A DNA stretch of 64,000 nt from an uncultured Alistipes sp. Its GTDB lineage: Bacteria; Bacteroidota; Bacteroidia; Bacteroidales; Rikenellaceae. Made by a program: the position numbers and the translations under genes. The first letter of the stretch is position 1. Every line of letters starts with the position of its first letter. Below are positions 14,958 to 22,641 of this stretch, in pieces. The notes under the pieces were generated by a model, which was not told the DNA's origin, did no database searches, and saw nothing but the letters and a program-made list of their open reading frames with translations. The stretch spans positions 1 through 64,000 of the forward strand of contig CAAGLB010000078.1 of the NCBI GenBank assembly GCA_900770635.1. The letters are read 5' to 3'.

Positions 14958-17765
14958 TTACTCGAAGTAACCAGGAAAGTTATTCGCATTCAACTCCTCC
15001 TCGAGGCCGGTAGTTGGATCGAAGACAAATGGCTCGTGGAAGTTACCATCCTCACCTACCCATGTGATGTAGATGCGGTGCTCGCCCTTAGTACCATAGA
15101 AGTAAGAGTTGTAAACACCTGGAAGACCATCAATAGACTTCTCAACCCACTCGTCGAACTCAATACGGCCATCGCCATTGAGATCCTCCATCTCCTGCCA
15201 AGTGTATGTGTAGTTCTCAGACCACTCGCACTTGTGACCACACTCACGCTGACCATTGTCGCAACCAGCAACGATATAGGCGATAAGCTTCTCAGGAGTG
15301 TTCACGTTAGAGCCATAGTAGTCGTTAACGAAGTTACCTGGGTGCTCAGCCATAGAGTATGCTATATAACCCTGCTGAGGTGTTGTATACCATGAGAAGT
15401 TGAAGAACTCAACCTCAGCAGTGTCGCCAAGAGTGATTACTGGCTTACCATCTGCCCAGTTAGCATCGGTGCGCTTAACCATAGTACCGATGTTGGCGAT
15501 AGGTTCGAAGTAGCATGTTGCAGGCTTAGAAATTACGCCATTCTCGTCAACAGCTACACATACGAGAACATACTCAGTATCGGTGCTAAGACCATTAAGG
15601 TGAATATTGCCGTCCTCGGTAAGAGGTGTAGAGTTGGTGTCATATACGTTTGTCGCAGTAGGATTCATGATGATGTACTCACCAGCCTTCTTAGCAGTAC
15701 CACCATATGCCTCCTTCCAGTCGCTATTGCTGAGTGAGCAGCAGATATACTTGAAGTGTGATGAGCCCTCGCAAGCAACATTGATAAGGGTGTTGTCAAT
15801 CTTGTAGTCAACAAGTGAAAGAGTTACCTCGAAGTCGTTATAAACGAAGTCCTTAGTCTTGAACTCCTTCTTGAGAGGCTTACCAATCTTACCATCCTTG
15901 TCGATAGCTACGGCGAACAATGTTACGTCCTCGCCTGGCTCTGTGCCCTTGTAGTGAGCCGATACTGCGCCATCGGTGATTGTGCGAACACCCTCGTTAA
16001 GAAGCATGTTTACAATGTATGTGTCATCAGGATATGCAGTAGCCATGTATGAAGGCATAGCGTTGTAGATAAGCATGATGTGCTCGCCGTTAGAGTTGAG
16101 ATCAAGATAGATATCCTTGTACTCAATAACTGGCTCGCCAACGACTGCAACCTCGATGTCGCCATCATTGGTAAAGTCAGCAGTGGTGAATGACCAGTAG
16201 AGGATGTTATCCTCGAGGATCACACGGTTCTTATTCTTAGCGATGTAGTAAACAACATACTCGGTGCCGTTATCGAGCTTCTCCGATGTCTCCATAAGAT
16301 CGAGGAATGAGCCTGTGTAGGTTACATCCTCACGTACGGCGTTGAGATAGTCGTAGTTGTCGGTGTAGTATGTTGCCAATGCTGCTGCATCGAACTCAGA
16401 AGCCTTAGTATATCCGAGCATATAGCCCTCTGAGCCCTTAACCTCGAACTTAACATCTACGTCGAAGAACGATGTTGCTGTGGCCTTGAGGTCGGCTGAG
16501 CTGTGCTTGTAAACCTCAGTCACGATCTCACGAGTCTCAACATAAAGACCACCCTCCTCGTCGGTGCGTGGTGCTACATACCAGAATGTGTATGAGTCGC
16601 CAGCCCTGAGAGCTGCAGAGCGAAGTGAGCTATAAGGGATGAATGTAGAGTGCTCCTCCATGAATGCAATCTGATAAACACCAGAGAGTGTGCTGCCATC
16701 AGCAAGAACCTTGTTACAGTTGTTGGTGATAGTCTCCTCGTTGTAGTTATTTACGCCGATGATACCGCAAAGGAGGTAGTTAGTGCCGTAGCCAGCCTCA
16801 ACATAAACGCCATCGAACGTGAAGTTAACCTTTGCAGGAGTTGTCGAAAGCTTGATTGATGCGATAGCAGATGAGCCATTGTTGAAGACAACCATAAGCT
16901 TAGCTATACCCTCAGCAACTGCCTCGCCCGACTCAATCTCCTCGTAGGTAGGAGCATAGAAGGTCATAGAGATAGTGCGCTCCTTAGCGTTATGCTGGAT
17001 GTCGCTCTCCCAGCCACGTGGGTTGGTGTTCATGAAGTCAGCAACATCGCTAACATTGAGTGAGAAGAGCATATCTGAGCCATAAGGCACAAACATCATG
17101 TCGTAAGGCAAAACGAGCTTACCGTTCTGCATGCCTACCTTAACGATTGAGCCGTCAGCCATAGTGATCTTGCAGTAGAGAGCTACTGGATTACCATTGC
17201 TGTCGGTCTGCCAGTCAGAGTAAACGATCTCGATATCGGTGATGATGCTATCGGCAACCGACTTATCGTAGCCAGTCTTGAGCCATGTGTTACCACCGTC
17301 GAACGATACCTCGATAGCGCCATCAACAACCTGAGTCTGAGGAGCTACATCGGCAACAGGCACCTTCTGGCCATTAACCAAAATAGGCGCTGCATTACCA
17401 ATACCATCGTACATAGCCCAGTACATAACACCATTCTCCGAAATTACGGTAACGATGTTCTCAGGAACGCCTGCGCCCTTAGGATAGATAGTAATCTTTG
17501 AGCCGTCAGACAAGGTGATAACCTTGCTACCGTCGTTCTGCTGCTTAACCTCCTTAACAGTAACCTGGCCATTTACCAAGTCCTTGATAGCGTTAAGCTC
17601 GGTCTCAAGCTGAGCACGCAAGTCGGCAAGCTCCTGCTTGATGTTGTTAATCTCCTCCCAAATATCCGTATCATCGTACTGACACGAAACAGCCGAGAGA
17701 GCAACAATAGCAACCATTGCAATGGTGCTGAACGTTGCCTTAGCGTTTAGTAAAAATTTTTTCAT
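14958..17765 (-). CDS. Large surface lipoprotein with DUF4988 and repeated Ig/Fn3-like domains
   Basis: The start is taken at 17765 (MKKFLLNAKATF), because this gives a clean signal peptide with lipobox AVSC (Cys28); upstream in-frame codons lie in the leader. After the cysteine comes a short coiled coil (IWEEINNIKQELADLRAQL), then a DUF4988-type region (VTVKEVKQQNDGSKVITLSDGSKITIY split by the coil) to about residue 200. Several beta-sandwich-like modules follow (near 230-350, 440-560, 570-670 and 670-790), and then a unique C-terminal region with DLNGDGRIEFDEW, which looks like a calcium-binding loop. Such proteins are usually surface-exposed and often glycan-related; no catalytic motif is seen. 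It follows the starch locus but has its own promoter. Confidence 0.75.
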   Translation of the reverse strand: MKKFLLNAKATFSTIAMVAIVALSAVSCQYDDTDIWEEINNIKQELADLRAQLETELNAIKDLVNGQVTVKEVKQQNDGSKVITLSDGSKITIYPKGAGVPENIVTVISENGVMYWAMYDGIGNAAPILVNGQKVPVADVAPQTQVVDGAIEVSFDGGNTWLKTGYDKSVADSIITDIEIVYSDWQTDSNGNPVALYCKITMADGSIVKVGMQNGKLVLPYDMMFVPYGSDMLFSLNVSDVADFMNTNPRGWESDIQHNAKERTISMTFYAPTYEEIESGEAVAEGIAKLMVVFNNGSSAIASIKLSTTPAKVNFTFDGVYVEAGYGTNYLLCGIIGVNNYNEETITNNCNKVLADGSTLSGVYQIAFMEEHSTFIPYSSLRSAALRAGDSYTFWYVAPRTDEEGGLYVETREIVTEVYKHSSADLKATATSFFDVDVKFEVKGSEGYMLGYTKASEFDAAALATYYTDNYDYLNAVREDVTYTGSFLDLMETSEKLDNGTEYVVYYIAKNKNRVILEDNILYWSFTTADFTNDGDIEVAVVGEPVIEYKDIYLDLNSNGEHIMLIYNAMPSYMATAYPDDTYIVNMLLNEGVRTITDGAVSAHYKGTEPGEDVTLFAVAIDKDGKIGKPLKKEFKTKDFVYNDFEVTLSLVDYKIDNTLINVACEGSSHFKYICCSLSNSDWKEAYGGTAKKAGEYIIMNPTATNVYDTNSTPLTEDGNIHLNGLSTDTEYVLVCVAVDENGVISKPATCYFEPIANIGTMVKRTDANWADGKPVITLGDTAEVEFFNFSWYTTPQQGYIAYSMAEHPGNFVNDYYGSNVNTPEKLIAYIVAGCDNGQRECGHKCEWSENYTYTWQEMEDLNGDGRIEFDEWVEKSIDGLPGVYNSYFYGTKGEHRIYITWVGEDGNFHEPFVFDPTTGLEEELNANNFPGYFE

Positions 17766-17810
17766 AAAAGTGTAAATATAAAATTGATAATTTGTTATTT
17801 TCACAACTTG

Positions 17811-17828
17811 CTAATAGTAAACTATTAG
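17811..17828. promoter_or_regulatory. Perfect inverted repeat at the start of the DUF4988 transcript
   Basis: 8-bp arms CTAATAGT / ACTATTAG separated by AA, lying at the predicted transcription start; it could be an operator or a 5' hairpin. Confidence 0.45.
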
Positions 17829-17832
17829 CCTA

Positions 17833-17864
17833 CAAATGTAAGAATAAATATCGGGCTTAGCAAA
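17833..17864 (-). promoter_or_regulatory. Promoter for the DUF4988 lipoprotein gene
   Basis: On the minus strand TTTG (17861-17864), a 20-base spacer and TACATTTG (17833-17840), an excellent match to the Bacteroidota consensus. Confidence 0.8.
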
Positions 17865-17950
17865 TAGCATCTCATATTTATGAAATTTTCATGCATATAG
17901 GTTCGAATATGCAACTATTTTAGTAATGTGGGATATTTTTCTGAATACGA

Positions 17951-17987
17951 ATAAAAAAATGTGCAGCAGACATTTTGTCCGCTGCAC
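17951..17987 (-). terminator. Terminator at the end of the starch locus
   Basis: Read leftward, an 11-bp stem with one mismatch (17961-17971 with 17977-17987) is followed by seven T residues; 21 bases after the stop of the neopullulanase gene. Confidence 0.85.
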
Positions 17988-18008
17988 ACTTAGATTTGTC
18001 AGGTGCTA

Positions 18009-19877
18009 CTATCGCTTAAACTCGACGACCAATGCCGACATAGGTGCTACCTTGCACTCGGTCATCTTAACACTCTGACCTGTAACTACATCAACTCCCT
18101 CAACGATATCGCAAGTGATCTCGTTGTAGCGCTGCCAAGGCACCACACGCTCCGAGTCGCTATTGTTGATATAAACGAAGACTATCTCCGAATCGTTATA
18201 ACGGAAGAAGGCGTAGGTGTTATCACGGTCGATGAAGTGGAGAGTCTTGCCCGAGTGGATAACCTCCTTCGACTTACGCCACTGCATAAGCGTGCGTGTG
18301 TAGTCGAATAGCTCCTTAGCATCGCCCTCATGCTGCGCACGGTCGAAGAGGTTGACAGCATCACCCTCCCAGCCACCAGGGAAGTCGACACGCAATGTTG
18401 GGTGGCCCTTACTACGATCTGTAGAGCGGAACAAAAGCTCGTCGCCATACAACATCTGAGGCATGCCACGCATGGTGCAGAGCAGCGTGTGTACAATCTT
18501 CATCTTACGCACATCGCCCTCACACACGTCGCCAATACGGTCTGTGTCGTGGTTGGCGGCCATGATCATCATATTAGATAGGTCGTGATATACAAAGTCG
18601 TGTGACACAACATCGTAGACACGAGTCATACCCTGGCCCCAGCCAGCCTTCGAGCCCGACTCGGTCATAGCAGTACGAATGGCATCGTGCAGAGGGAAAT
18701 CCATGATAGACTTTAGATGAGAGTCGAAGCCATCCTTATTGTAGTTGCCACCCTGCCAATATGCCAACTGAGGAATCGACGATGTCCACACCTCGCCAAC
18801 AATGTTGAAGTTAGGGTACTCCTCCATAACAGCCTTGCACCACTCGCTCATAGGACCCTTCTCGTTATATGGATAGGTATCGACACGGAAGCCGTCCAAG
18901 CCCGAATACTCGATCCACCACACTGCCCACTGCTTGAAGTAGTTGAGCAAGAATGGATTATCGAGGTTCATATCTGTCATAGACCTGTCAAACCAGCCGC
19001 TCTCCATCTGATACAAGTCCGCCTTCGAGGCGTTGAAGTCCATGTTTGTTGAGAATGTCCAGTTCGACTGAGTGTAGCTATCCCACTTATGTGTCCAGTC
19101 CTCGAAAGGCTGGTCGGCATACCACCAATGCGTTGTCGAGCTATGGTTAGGCACAACGTCCATGATAACCTTCAAGTCACGCTCGTGACACTCCTCGACG
19201 TATCTCTTATAGAGCTCATTCGAGCCATAGCGAGGATCTATACGATAGTAGTCGCTGCACGAGTAGCCATGATACGAAGCACCATTCTCGTCATCCAACA
19301 ACAGCGGTGTCGACCAGATGGCCGTAGCACCAAGGTCGGCAATATAGTCGAGGTGAGAGATCATACCCTGCAAGTCGCCACCATGACGACGACCAGGATG
19401 CGAGCGATTCATCTTCTCGGCAGTATCTGGGGTGTTGTCGTTCGACGCATTGCCATTAGCAAAGCGGTCAGGCATAATGAGATAGACGAAGTCGGCATTA
19501 GTAAAGCTGCTACGCTCACGAGAGCCTGGCTCACGCTCAGCAATAGTGTAGGCATAGTCGTATTTGCGCTTTCCGTTCGTAAAACGCAAGGTGTAGACGC
19601 CAGCCTTGGCATCCTCCGAAATAGCCACATCCACGAACAAGTAGTTTGGGCTATCGGCCTTATGCACAGCCTTGAGCTCAACACCCTGGCCCTCAGGCAA
19701 TATTGCAACGTCGAACATAGCAACATTATCGGCATTAACCATAAGCTGCAAAGGGGTGTTCATGCCCACCCACCACGACAATGGCTCGACATGCTTAATT
19801 ACGAACTTTTGCTTCTGGGCAAAGGCCGAAAACGAGAGGGAAGAAATAAGGGTTATAACTAAAAGAAATCTCTTCAT
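18009..19877 (-). CDS. susA: Neopullulanase-type GH13 (SusA-like), periplasmic
   Basis: Alpha-glucan hydrolase expected to cut imported maltodextrins in the periplasm. Residues 1-20 form a Sec signal peptide (ends SAFAQ, no lipobox). An N-terminal Ig-like domain follows (about 22-120; VEPLSWWVGMNTPLQLMV is characteristic of the cyclomaltodextrinase/neopullulanase group). The GH13 barrel has the nucleophile Asp333 (GFRVDTYPY), acid/base Glu362 (VGEVW) and transition-state Asp444 (ANHDTDR), and a C-terminal beta domain ends the protein. Its 622 residues agree with SusA of Bacteroides. It is the last gene of the leftward locus, six bases after the cytosolic GH13 gene. Confidence 0.92.
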   Translation of the reverse strand: MKRFLLVITLISSLSFSAFAQKQKFVIKHVEPLSWWVGMNTPLQLMVNADNVAMFDVAILPEGQGVELKAVHKADSPNYLFVDVAISEDAKAGVYTLRFTNGKRKYDYAYTIAEREPGSRERSSFTNADFVYLIMPDRFANGNASNDNTPDTAEKMNRSHPGRRHGGDLQGMISHLDYIADLGATAIWSTPLLLDDENGASYHGYSCSDYYRIDPRYGSNELYKRYVEECHERDLKVIMDVVPNHSSTTHWWYADQPFEDWTHKWDSYTQSNWTFSTNMDFNASKADLYQMESGWFDRSMTDMNLDNPFLLNYFKQWAVWWIEYSGLDGFRVDTYPYNEKGPMSEWCKAVMEEYPNFNIVGEVWTSSIPQLAYWQGGNYNKDGFDSHLKSIMDFPLHDAIRTAMTESGSKAGWGQGMTRVYDVVSHDFVYHDLSNMMIMAANHDTDRIGDVCEGDVRKMKIVHTLLCTMRGMPQMLYGDELLFRSTDRSKGHPTLRVDFPGGWEGDAVNLFDRAQHEGDAKELFDYTRTLMQWRKSKEVIHSGKTLHFIDRDNTYAFFRYNDSEIVFVYINNSDSERVVPWQRYNEITCDIVEGVDVVTGQSVKMTECKVAPMSALVVEFKR

Positions 19878-19883
19878 AGGATT

Positions 19884-21170
19884 TTACTTGGTTAAAATTT
19901 GATAGCACCAGGGGGCAATATCTCGCTCGACATGGTCGTCCAACGTAACACGCTCTCCAGTCATAGCATCGACATAGTCGCCAGCATAGATACCTGTGCG
20001 GAAGTCAGCATGGATGGTATAGGGCGAGAGGTTCATGATGGCAACTACCCTGCTACCATCAACCTCACGCACGAAGGTCATCATGCAGTCCTTGGCATTA
20101 TTTTCAATCTCAATCATCTCGCCACCCCACTCGCCAGCATCGAGCGCATGCTCACGATGTTTCAAGGCCGACAGACGACGATAGAGCTCCGTTGTGCGAC
20201 ACTCAGCGTAGGCCTCAGCAGGGATAGCATCACGCTCGAAAAACTCGAACGAGTGGTCATAGCCCACCTCCTGACCTGTATAGATTAGTGGCATTGTCGA
20301 GGGCATGAGGTAGGTCATAGCCGTCATAACCTCCAACGCTGCACCAAACCTCGACTGCTCCGATCCGCTCCACGAATTCTCGTCGTGGTTCGACGTGAAG
20401 CTCATACGCATTGCCTCGTGAGGATAGCGTGCTCGCTCCGAGTGTATAGCATTGCGCAGATCCCATACACGACGAGCTCCCTTAGCAATGTCGACCATTA
20501 TATGGTGGACATTCCACTGGTAGCTCATATTGAAAGCTCTGTCGAAGAGGTTATCCTCCTCGGCCTCAGCCAACATAAACACCTCTGGATTTATGCGATG
20601 GAGCTCAGCTGATGCCTCCTGCCAAAACTCGATAGGCACCAACATAGCCATGTCACACCTAAAACCATCGACCTTGAACTCCTCAACCCAGTAGCGCATG
20701 GCGTCAATCTGTCCGAGCCACACGTCATGATTCGAGTAGTTTAGCTTTGCTGTATCTGTCCAGTCCCAGGGCACCTTAGCCACGCCATGCTCGTCACGCT
20801 CGTACCAATCGGCGGGCTTCTCCGTAATCCAGCGGGCATCACGAGCAGTATGGTTAGCCACCCAATCGAGTAGCACCTTCATACCAAGGGCATGTGCCGC
20901 ATCCACAAACTTACGAAAGTCATCTGCTGTGCCAAACTCGGGGTTGATGGCCTTATAGTCACGTATCGAGTAGTAGGAGCCGAGCGAACCCTTGCGGCCC
21001 TCCTCTCCGATAGGATATATCGGCATGAGCCACACCGCATCGATACCCACCGAGCGCAGAAAAGCAAGACGCTCGATGGCTGCGGCAAACGTACCCTCGG
21101 CCGTAAGCTGACGAACGTTCATCTCGTAGAGCACCGCAGAGCGACTCCACTCGGGATTTTTATACATCAT
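19884..21170 (-). CDS. Cytosolic GH13 alpha-amylase-family enzyme
   Basis: GH13 glycosidase without signal peptide, so it acts on maltodextrins in the cytosol. The start is set at 21170 (MMYKNPEWSRSAVLYEMNVRQ): the longer reading frame begins inside a terminator-like hairpin. Catalytic residues in this numbering are Asp173 (DGFRCDMAM), Glu202 (MLAEAEE) and Asp263 (SNHDENSW). KGSLGSYYSIRDYKAINPEFGT marks the substrate-side loop. It is a tandem paralogue of the gene at 21230-22624, sharing long identical stretches, but that one has a signal peptide. The exact activity (alpha-amylase, glucosidase or transferase) is not resolvable by eye. Confidence 0.88.
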   Translation of the reverse strand: MMYKNPEWSRSAVLYEMNVRQLTAEGTFAAAIERLAFLRSVGIDAVWLMPIYPIGEEGRKGSLGSYYSIRDYKAINPEFGTADDFRKFVDAAHALGMKVLLDWVANHTARDARWITEKPADWYERDEHGVAKVPWDWTDTAKLNYSNHDVWLGQIDAMRYWVEEFKVDGFRCDMAMLVPIEFWQEASAELHRINPEVFMLAEAEEDNLFDRAFNMSYQWNVHHIMVDIAKGARRVWDLRNAIHSERARYPHEAMRMSFTSNHDENSWSGSEQSRFGAALEVMTAMTYLMPSTMPLIYTGQEVGYDHSFEFFERDAIPAEAYAECRTTELYRRLSALKHREHALDAGEWGGEMIEIENNAKDCMMTFVREVDGSRVVAIMNLSPYTIHADFRTGIYAGDYVDAMTGERVTLDDHVERDIAPWCYQILTK

Positions 21171-21175
21171 AACAC

Positions 21176-21213
21176 AAAAAAATAGCCATGGTATGCCTGT
21201 ATGACATACCATG
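21176..21213 (-). terminator. Terminator-like hairpin inside the starch operon
   Basis: Read leftward, a perfect 9-bp stem (21187-21195 with 21205-21213) with a 9-base loop is followed after GCTA by a run of seven T residues. It stands between two GH13 genes and may lower expression of the last two enzymes. Confidence 0.65.
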
Positions 21214-21229
21214 ACTCTATGATTACATA

Positions 21230-22624
21230 TTACTTACCAAGAAGCATGAAGCCCCAAGCTGGAAGCTCAACAACCTCACCAGCCTGCAATGTCTTAGCCT
21301 CGCCACATGCGCAAGTGTAGTCGCCAGCAGCATCGATAGTTACTGTGAACTTCTTTGCCTCAGCCGAGAAGTTGAACACGCAGAACACCTTGTTCTCGTC
21401 GTTAGCACGTGTAAACGCAAAGATCTCCTCAGGAGTACCCTCCATGATTACAAGTGGAGCTACGTTTGCACCAGCAGCCAACGCTGAGTTACCATGACGG
21501 AATGAGCAGAGAGCCTTGTAGAACTCACGGTACTCCTTGCCATACTCCAAGTCAACAAGTTCCTTTACAGAGTCCTTCTCGAAGAAAGCCAAACGACGAT
21601 TTAGACCAATCTCCTGACCAGTATAGATGAGTGGCTGTGACTTTGGCAACACGAAAGTAAGAGCTGCAAATGCCTTGTGAGCATCGCCCATACGCTCAAA
21701 CTCAGTACCTGCCCATGAGTTCTCGTCGTGGTTAGATGTAAACATAAGGCGCATAGCAGGAGCTGGATACTTAACGTCGTCACGCTGGAGATACTCCTTA
21801 AGGTCCTTAACATACTTAGCATCAGTCTTAATAGTGCCGTCACCAGCTACGTTCTTAGTCTCGCTGCCACCCTTAGCCATAGCATTGAAGATGTGGTGAA
21901 GCTCCCATGCGTAAGTAGCCTCGAAGCCTGACTCATGCAACCACTGCTCCTCGCCCTCAGCCAAGAGATATACGTCAGGGTTGATAGCACGCACCTGCTT
22001 CCAAGCCTCAGCCCAGAAGTCGCCAGGAACGTTCATAGCAACGTCGCAACGGTAGCCGTCAACACCCTTCTTAATCCAGAACTTCAAAGCGTCGAGCATT
22101 GCAGCACGCATCTTAACATTCTCGTAGTTGAGCTTTGCAATGTCGGTCCAGTCGTACTCTACGATAGGAAGGCCAGTGTTCTCATCCATAACATACCAGC
22201 TCTTCTTGCCCTGCTTCCACCACTTAGCATCACGTGATGTGTGGTTAGCAACCCAGTCGATGATAACCTTGAGGCCAAGGCTGTGAGCAGTAGCAAGGAA
22301 GTGGTCAAAGTCCTTCATTGTACCAAACTCAGGGTTGATGGCCTTGTAGTCGATGATTGAGTAGTAAGAGCCAAGCGAGCCCTTACGTGCCTCAACACCA
22401 ATAGGGCTGATAGGCATGAGCCATACGATATCTACGCCCATAGCCTTAAGCTCAGGCAAATACTTCTCAGCAGCAGCAAAGGTACCCTCCTCAGTTGCCT
22501 GACGGATGTTGAGCTCGTAGACTACAGAGTTAAACTTGTCGAACGATGACTCTGATGTGTTCTGTGCAAAAGCACCACTGATAAACGACGCAACGAGTGC
22601 GCACAATACAAAAATCTTTTTCAT
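21230..22624 (-). CDS. Secreted GH13 alpha-amylase-family enzyme
   Basis: GH13 glycosidase with a Sec signal peptide (residues 1-20, ending SGAFAQ, no lipobox), so probably periplasmic. The catalytic triad is Asp194 (VDGYRCDVAM), Glu223 (LLAEGEE) and Asp300 (SNHDENSW). YELNIRQATEEGTFAAAE at the N-terminus and KGSLGSYYSIIDYKAINPEFGT are shared nearly unchanged with the next gene downstream, showing a tandem duplication with a change of cell compartment. The C-terminal beta domain ends in VELPAWGFMLLGK. The gap to the upstream surface amylase gene is 17 bases, consistent with one operon. Confidence 0.9.
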   Translation of the reverse strand: MKKIFVLCALVASFISGAFAQNTSESSFDKFNSVVYELNIRQATEEGTFAAAEKYLPELKAMGVDIVWLMPISPIGVEARKGSLGSYYSIIDYKAINPEFGTMKDFDHFLATAHSLGLKVIIDWVANHTSRDAKWWKQGKKSWYVMDENTGLPIVEYDWTDIAKLNYENVKMRAAMLDALKFWIKKGVDGYRCDVAMNVPGDFWAEAWKQVRAINPDVYLLAEGEEQWLHESGFEATYAWELHHIFNAMAKGGSETKNVAGDGTIKTDAKYVKDLKEYLQRDDVKYPAPAMRLMFTSNHDENSWAGTEFERMGDAHKAFAALTFVLPKSQPLIYTGQEIGLNRRLAFFEKDSVKELVDLEYGKEYREFYKALCSFRHGNSALAAGANVAPLVIMEGTPEEIFAFTRANDENKVFCVFNFSAEAKKFTVTIDAAGDYTCACGEAKTLQAGEVVELPAWGFMLLGK

Positions 22625-22641
22625 ATATCTTTAATAATTAA

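Noticed and set aside
21171..21212. Upstream start for the cytosolic GH13 with a hydrophobic MVCHTGIPWLFF segment as a signal peptide
   Set aside because: This stretch is the arm, loop and T run of a terminator hairpin; the paralogous alignment starts after MMYKNP.
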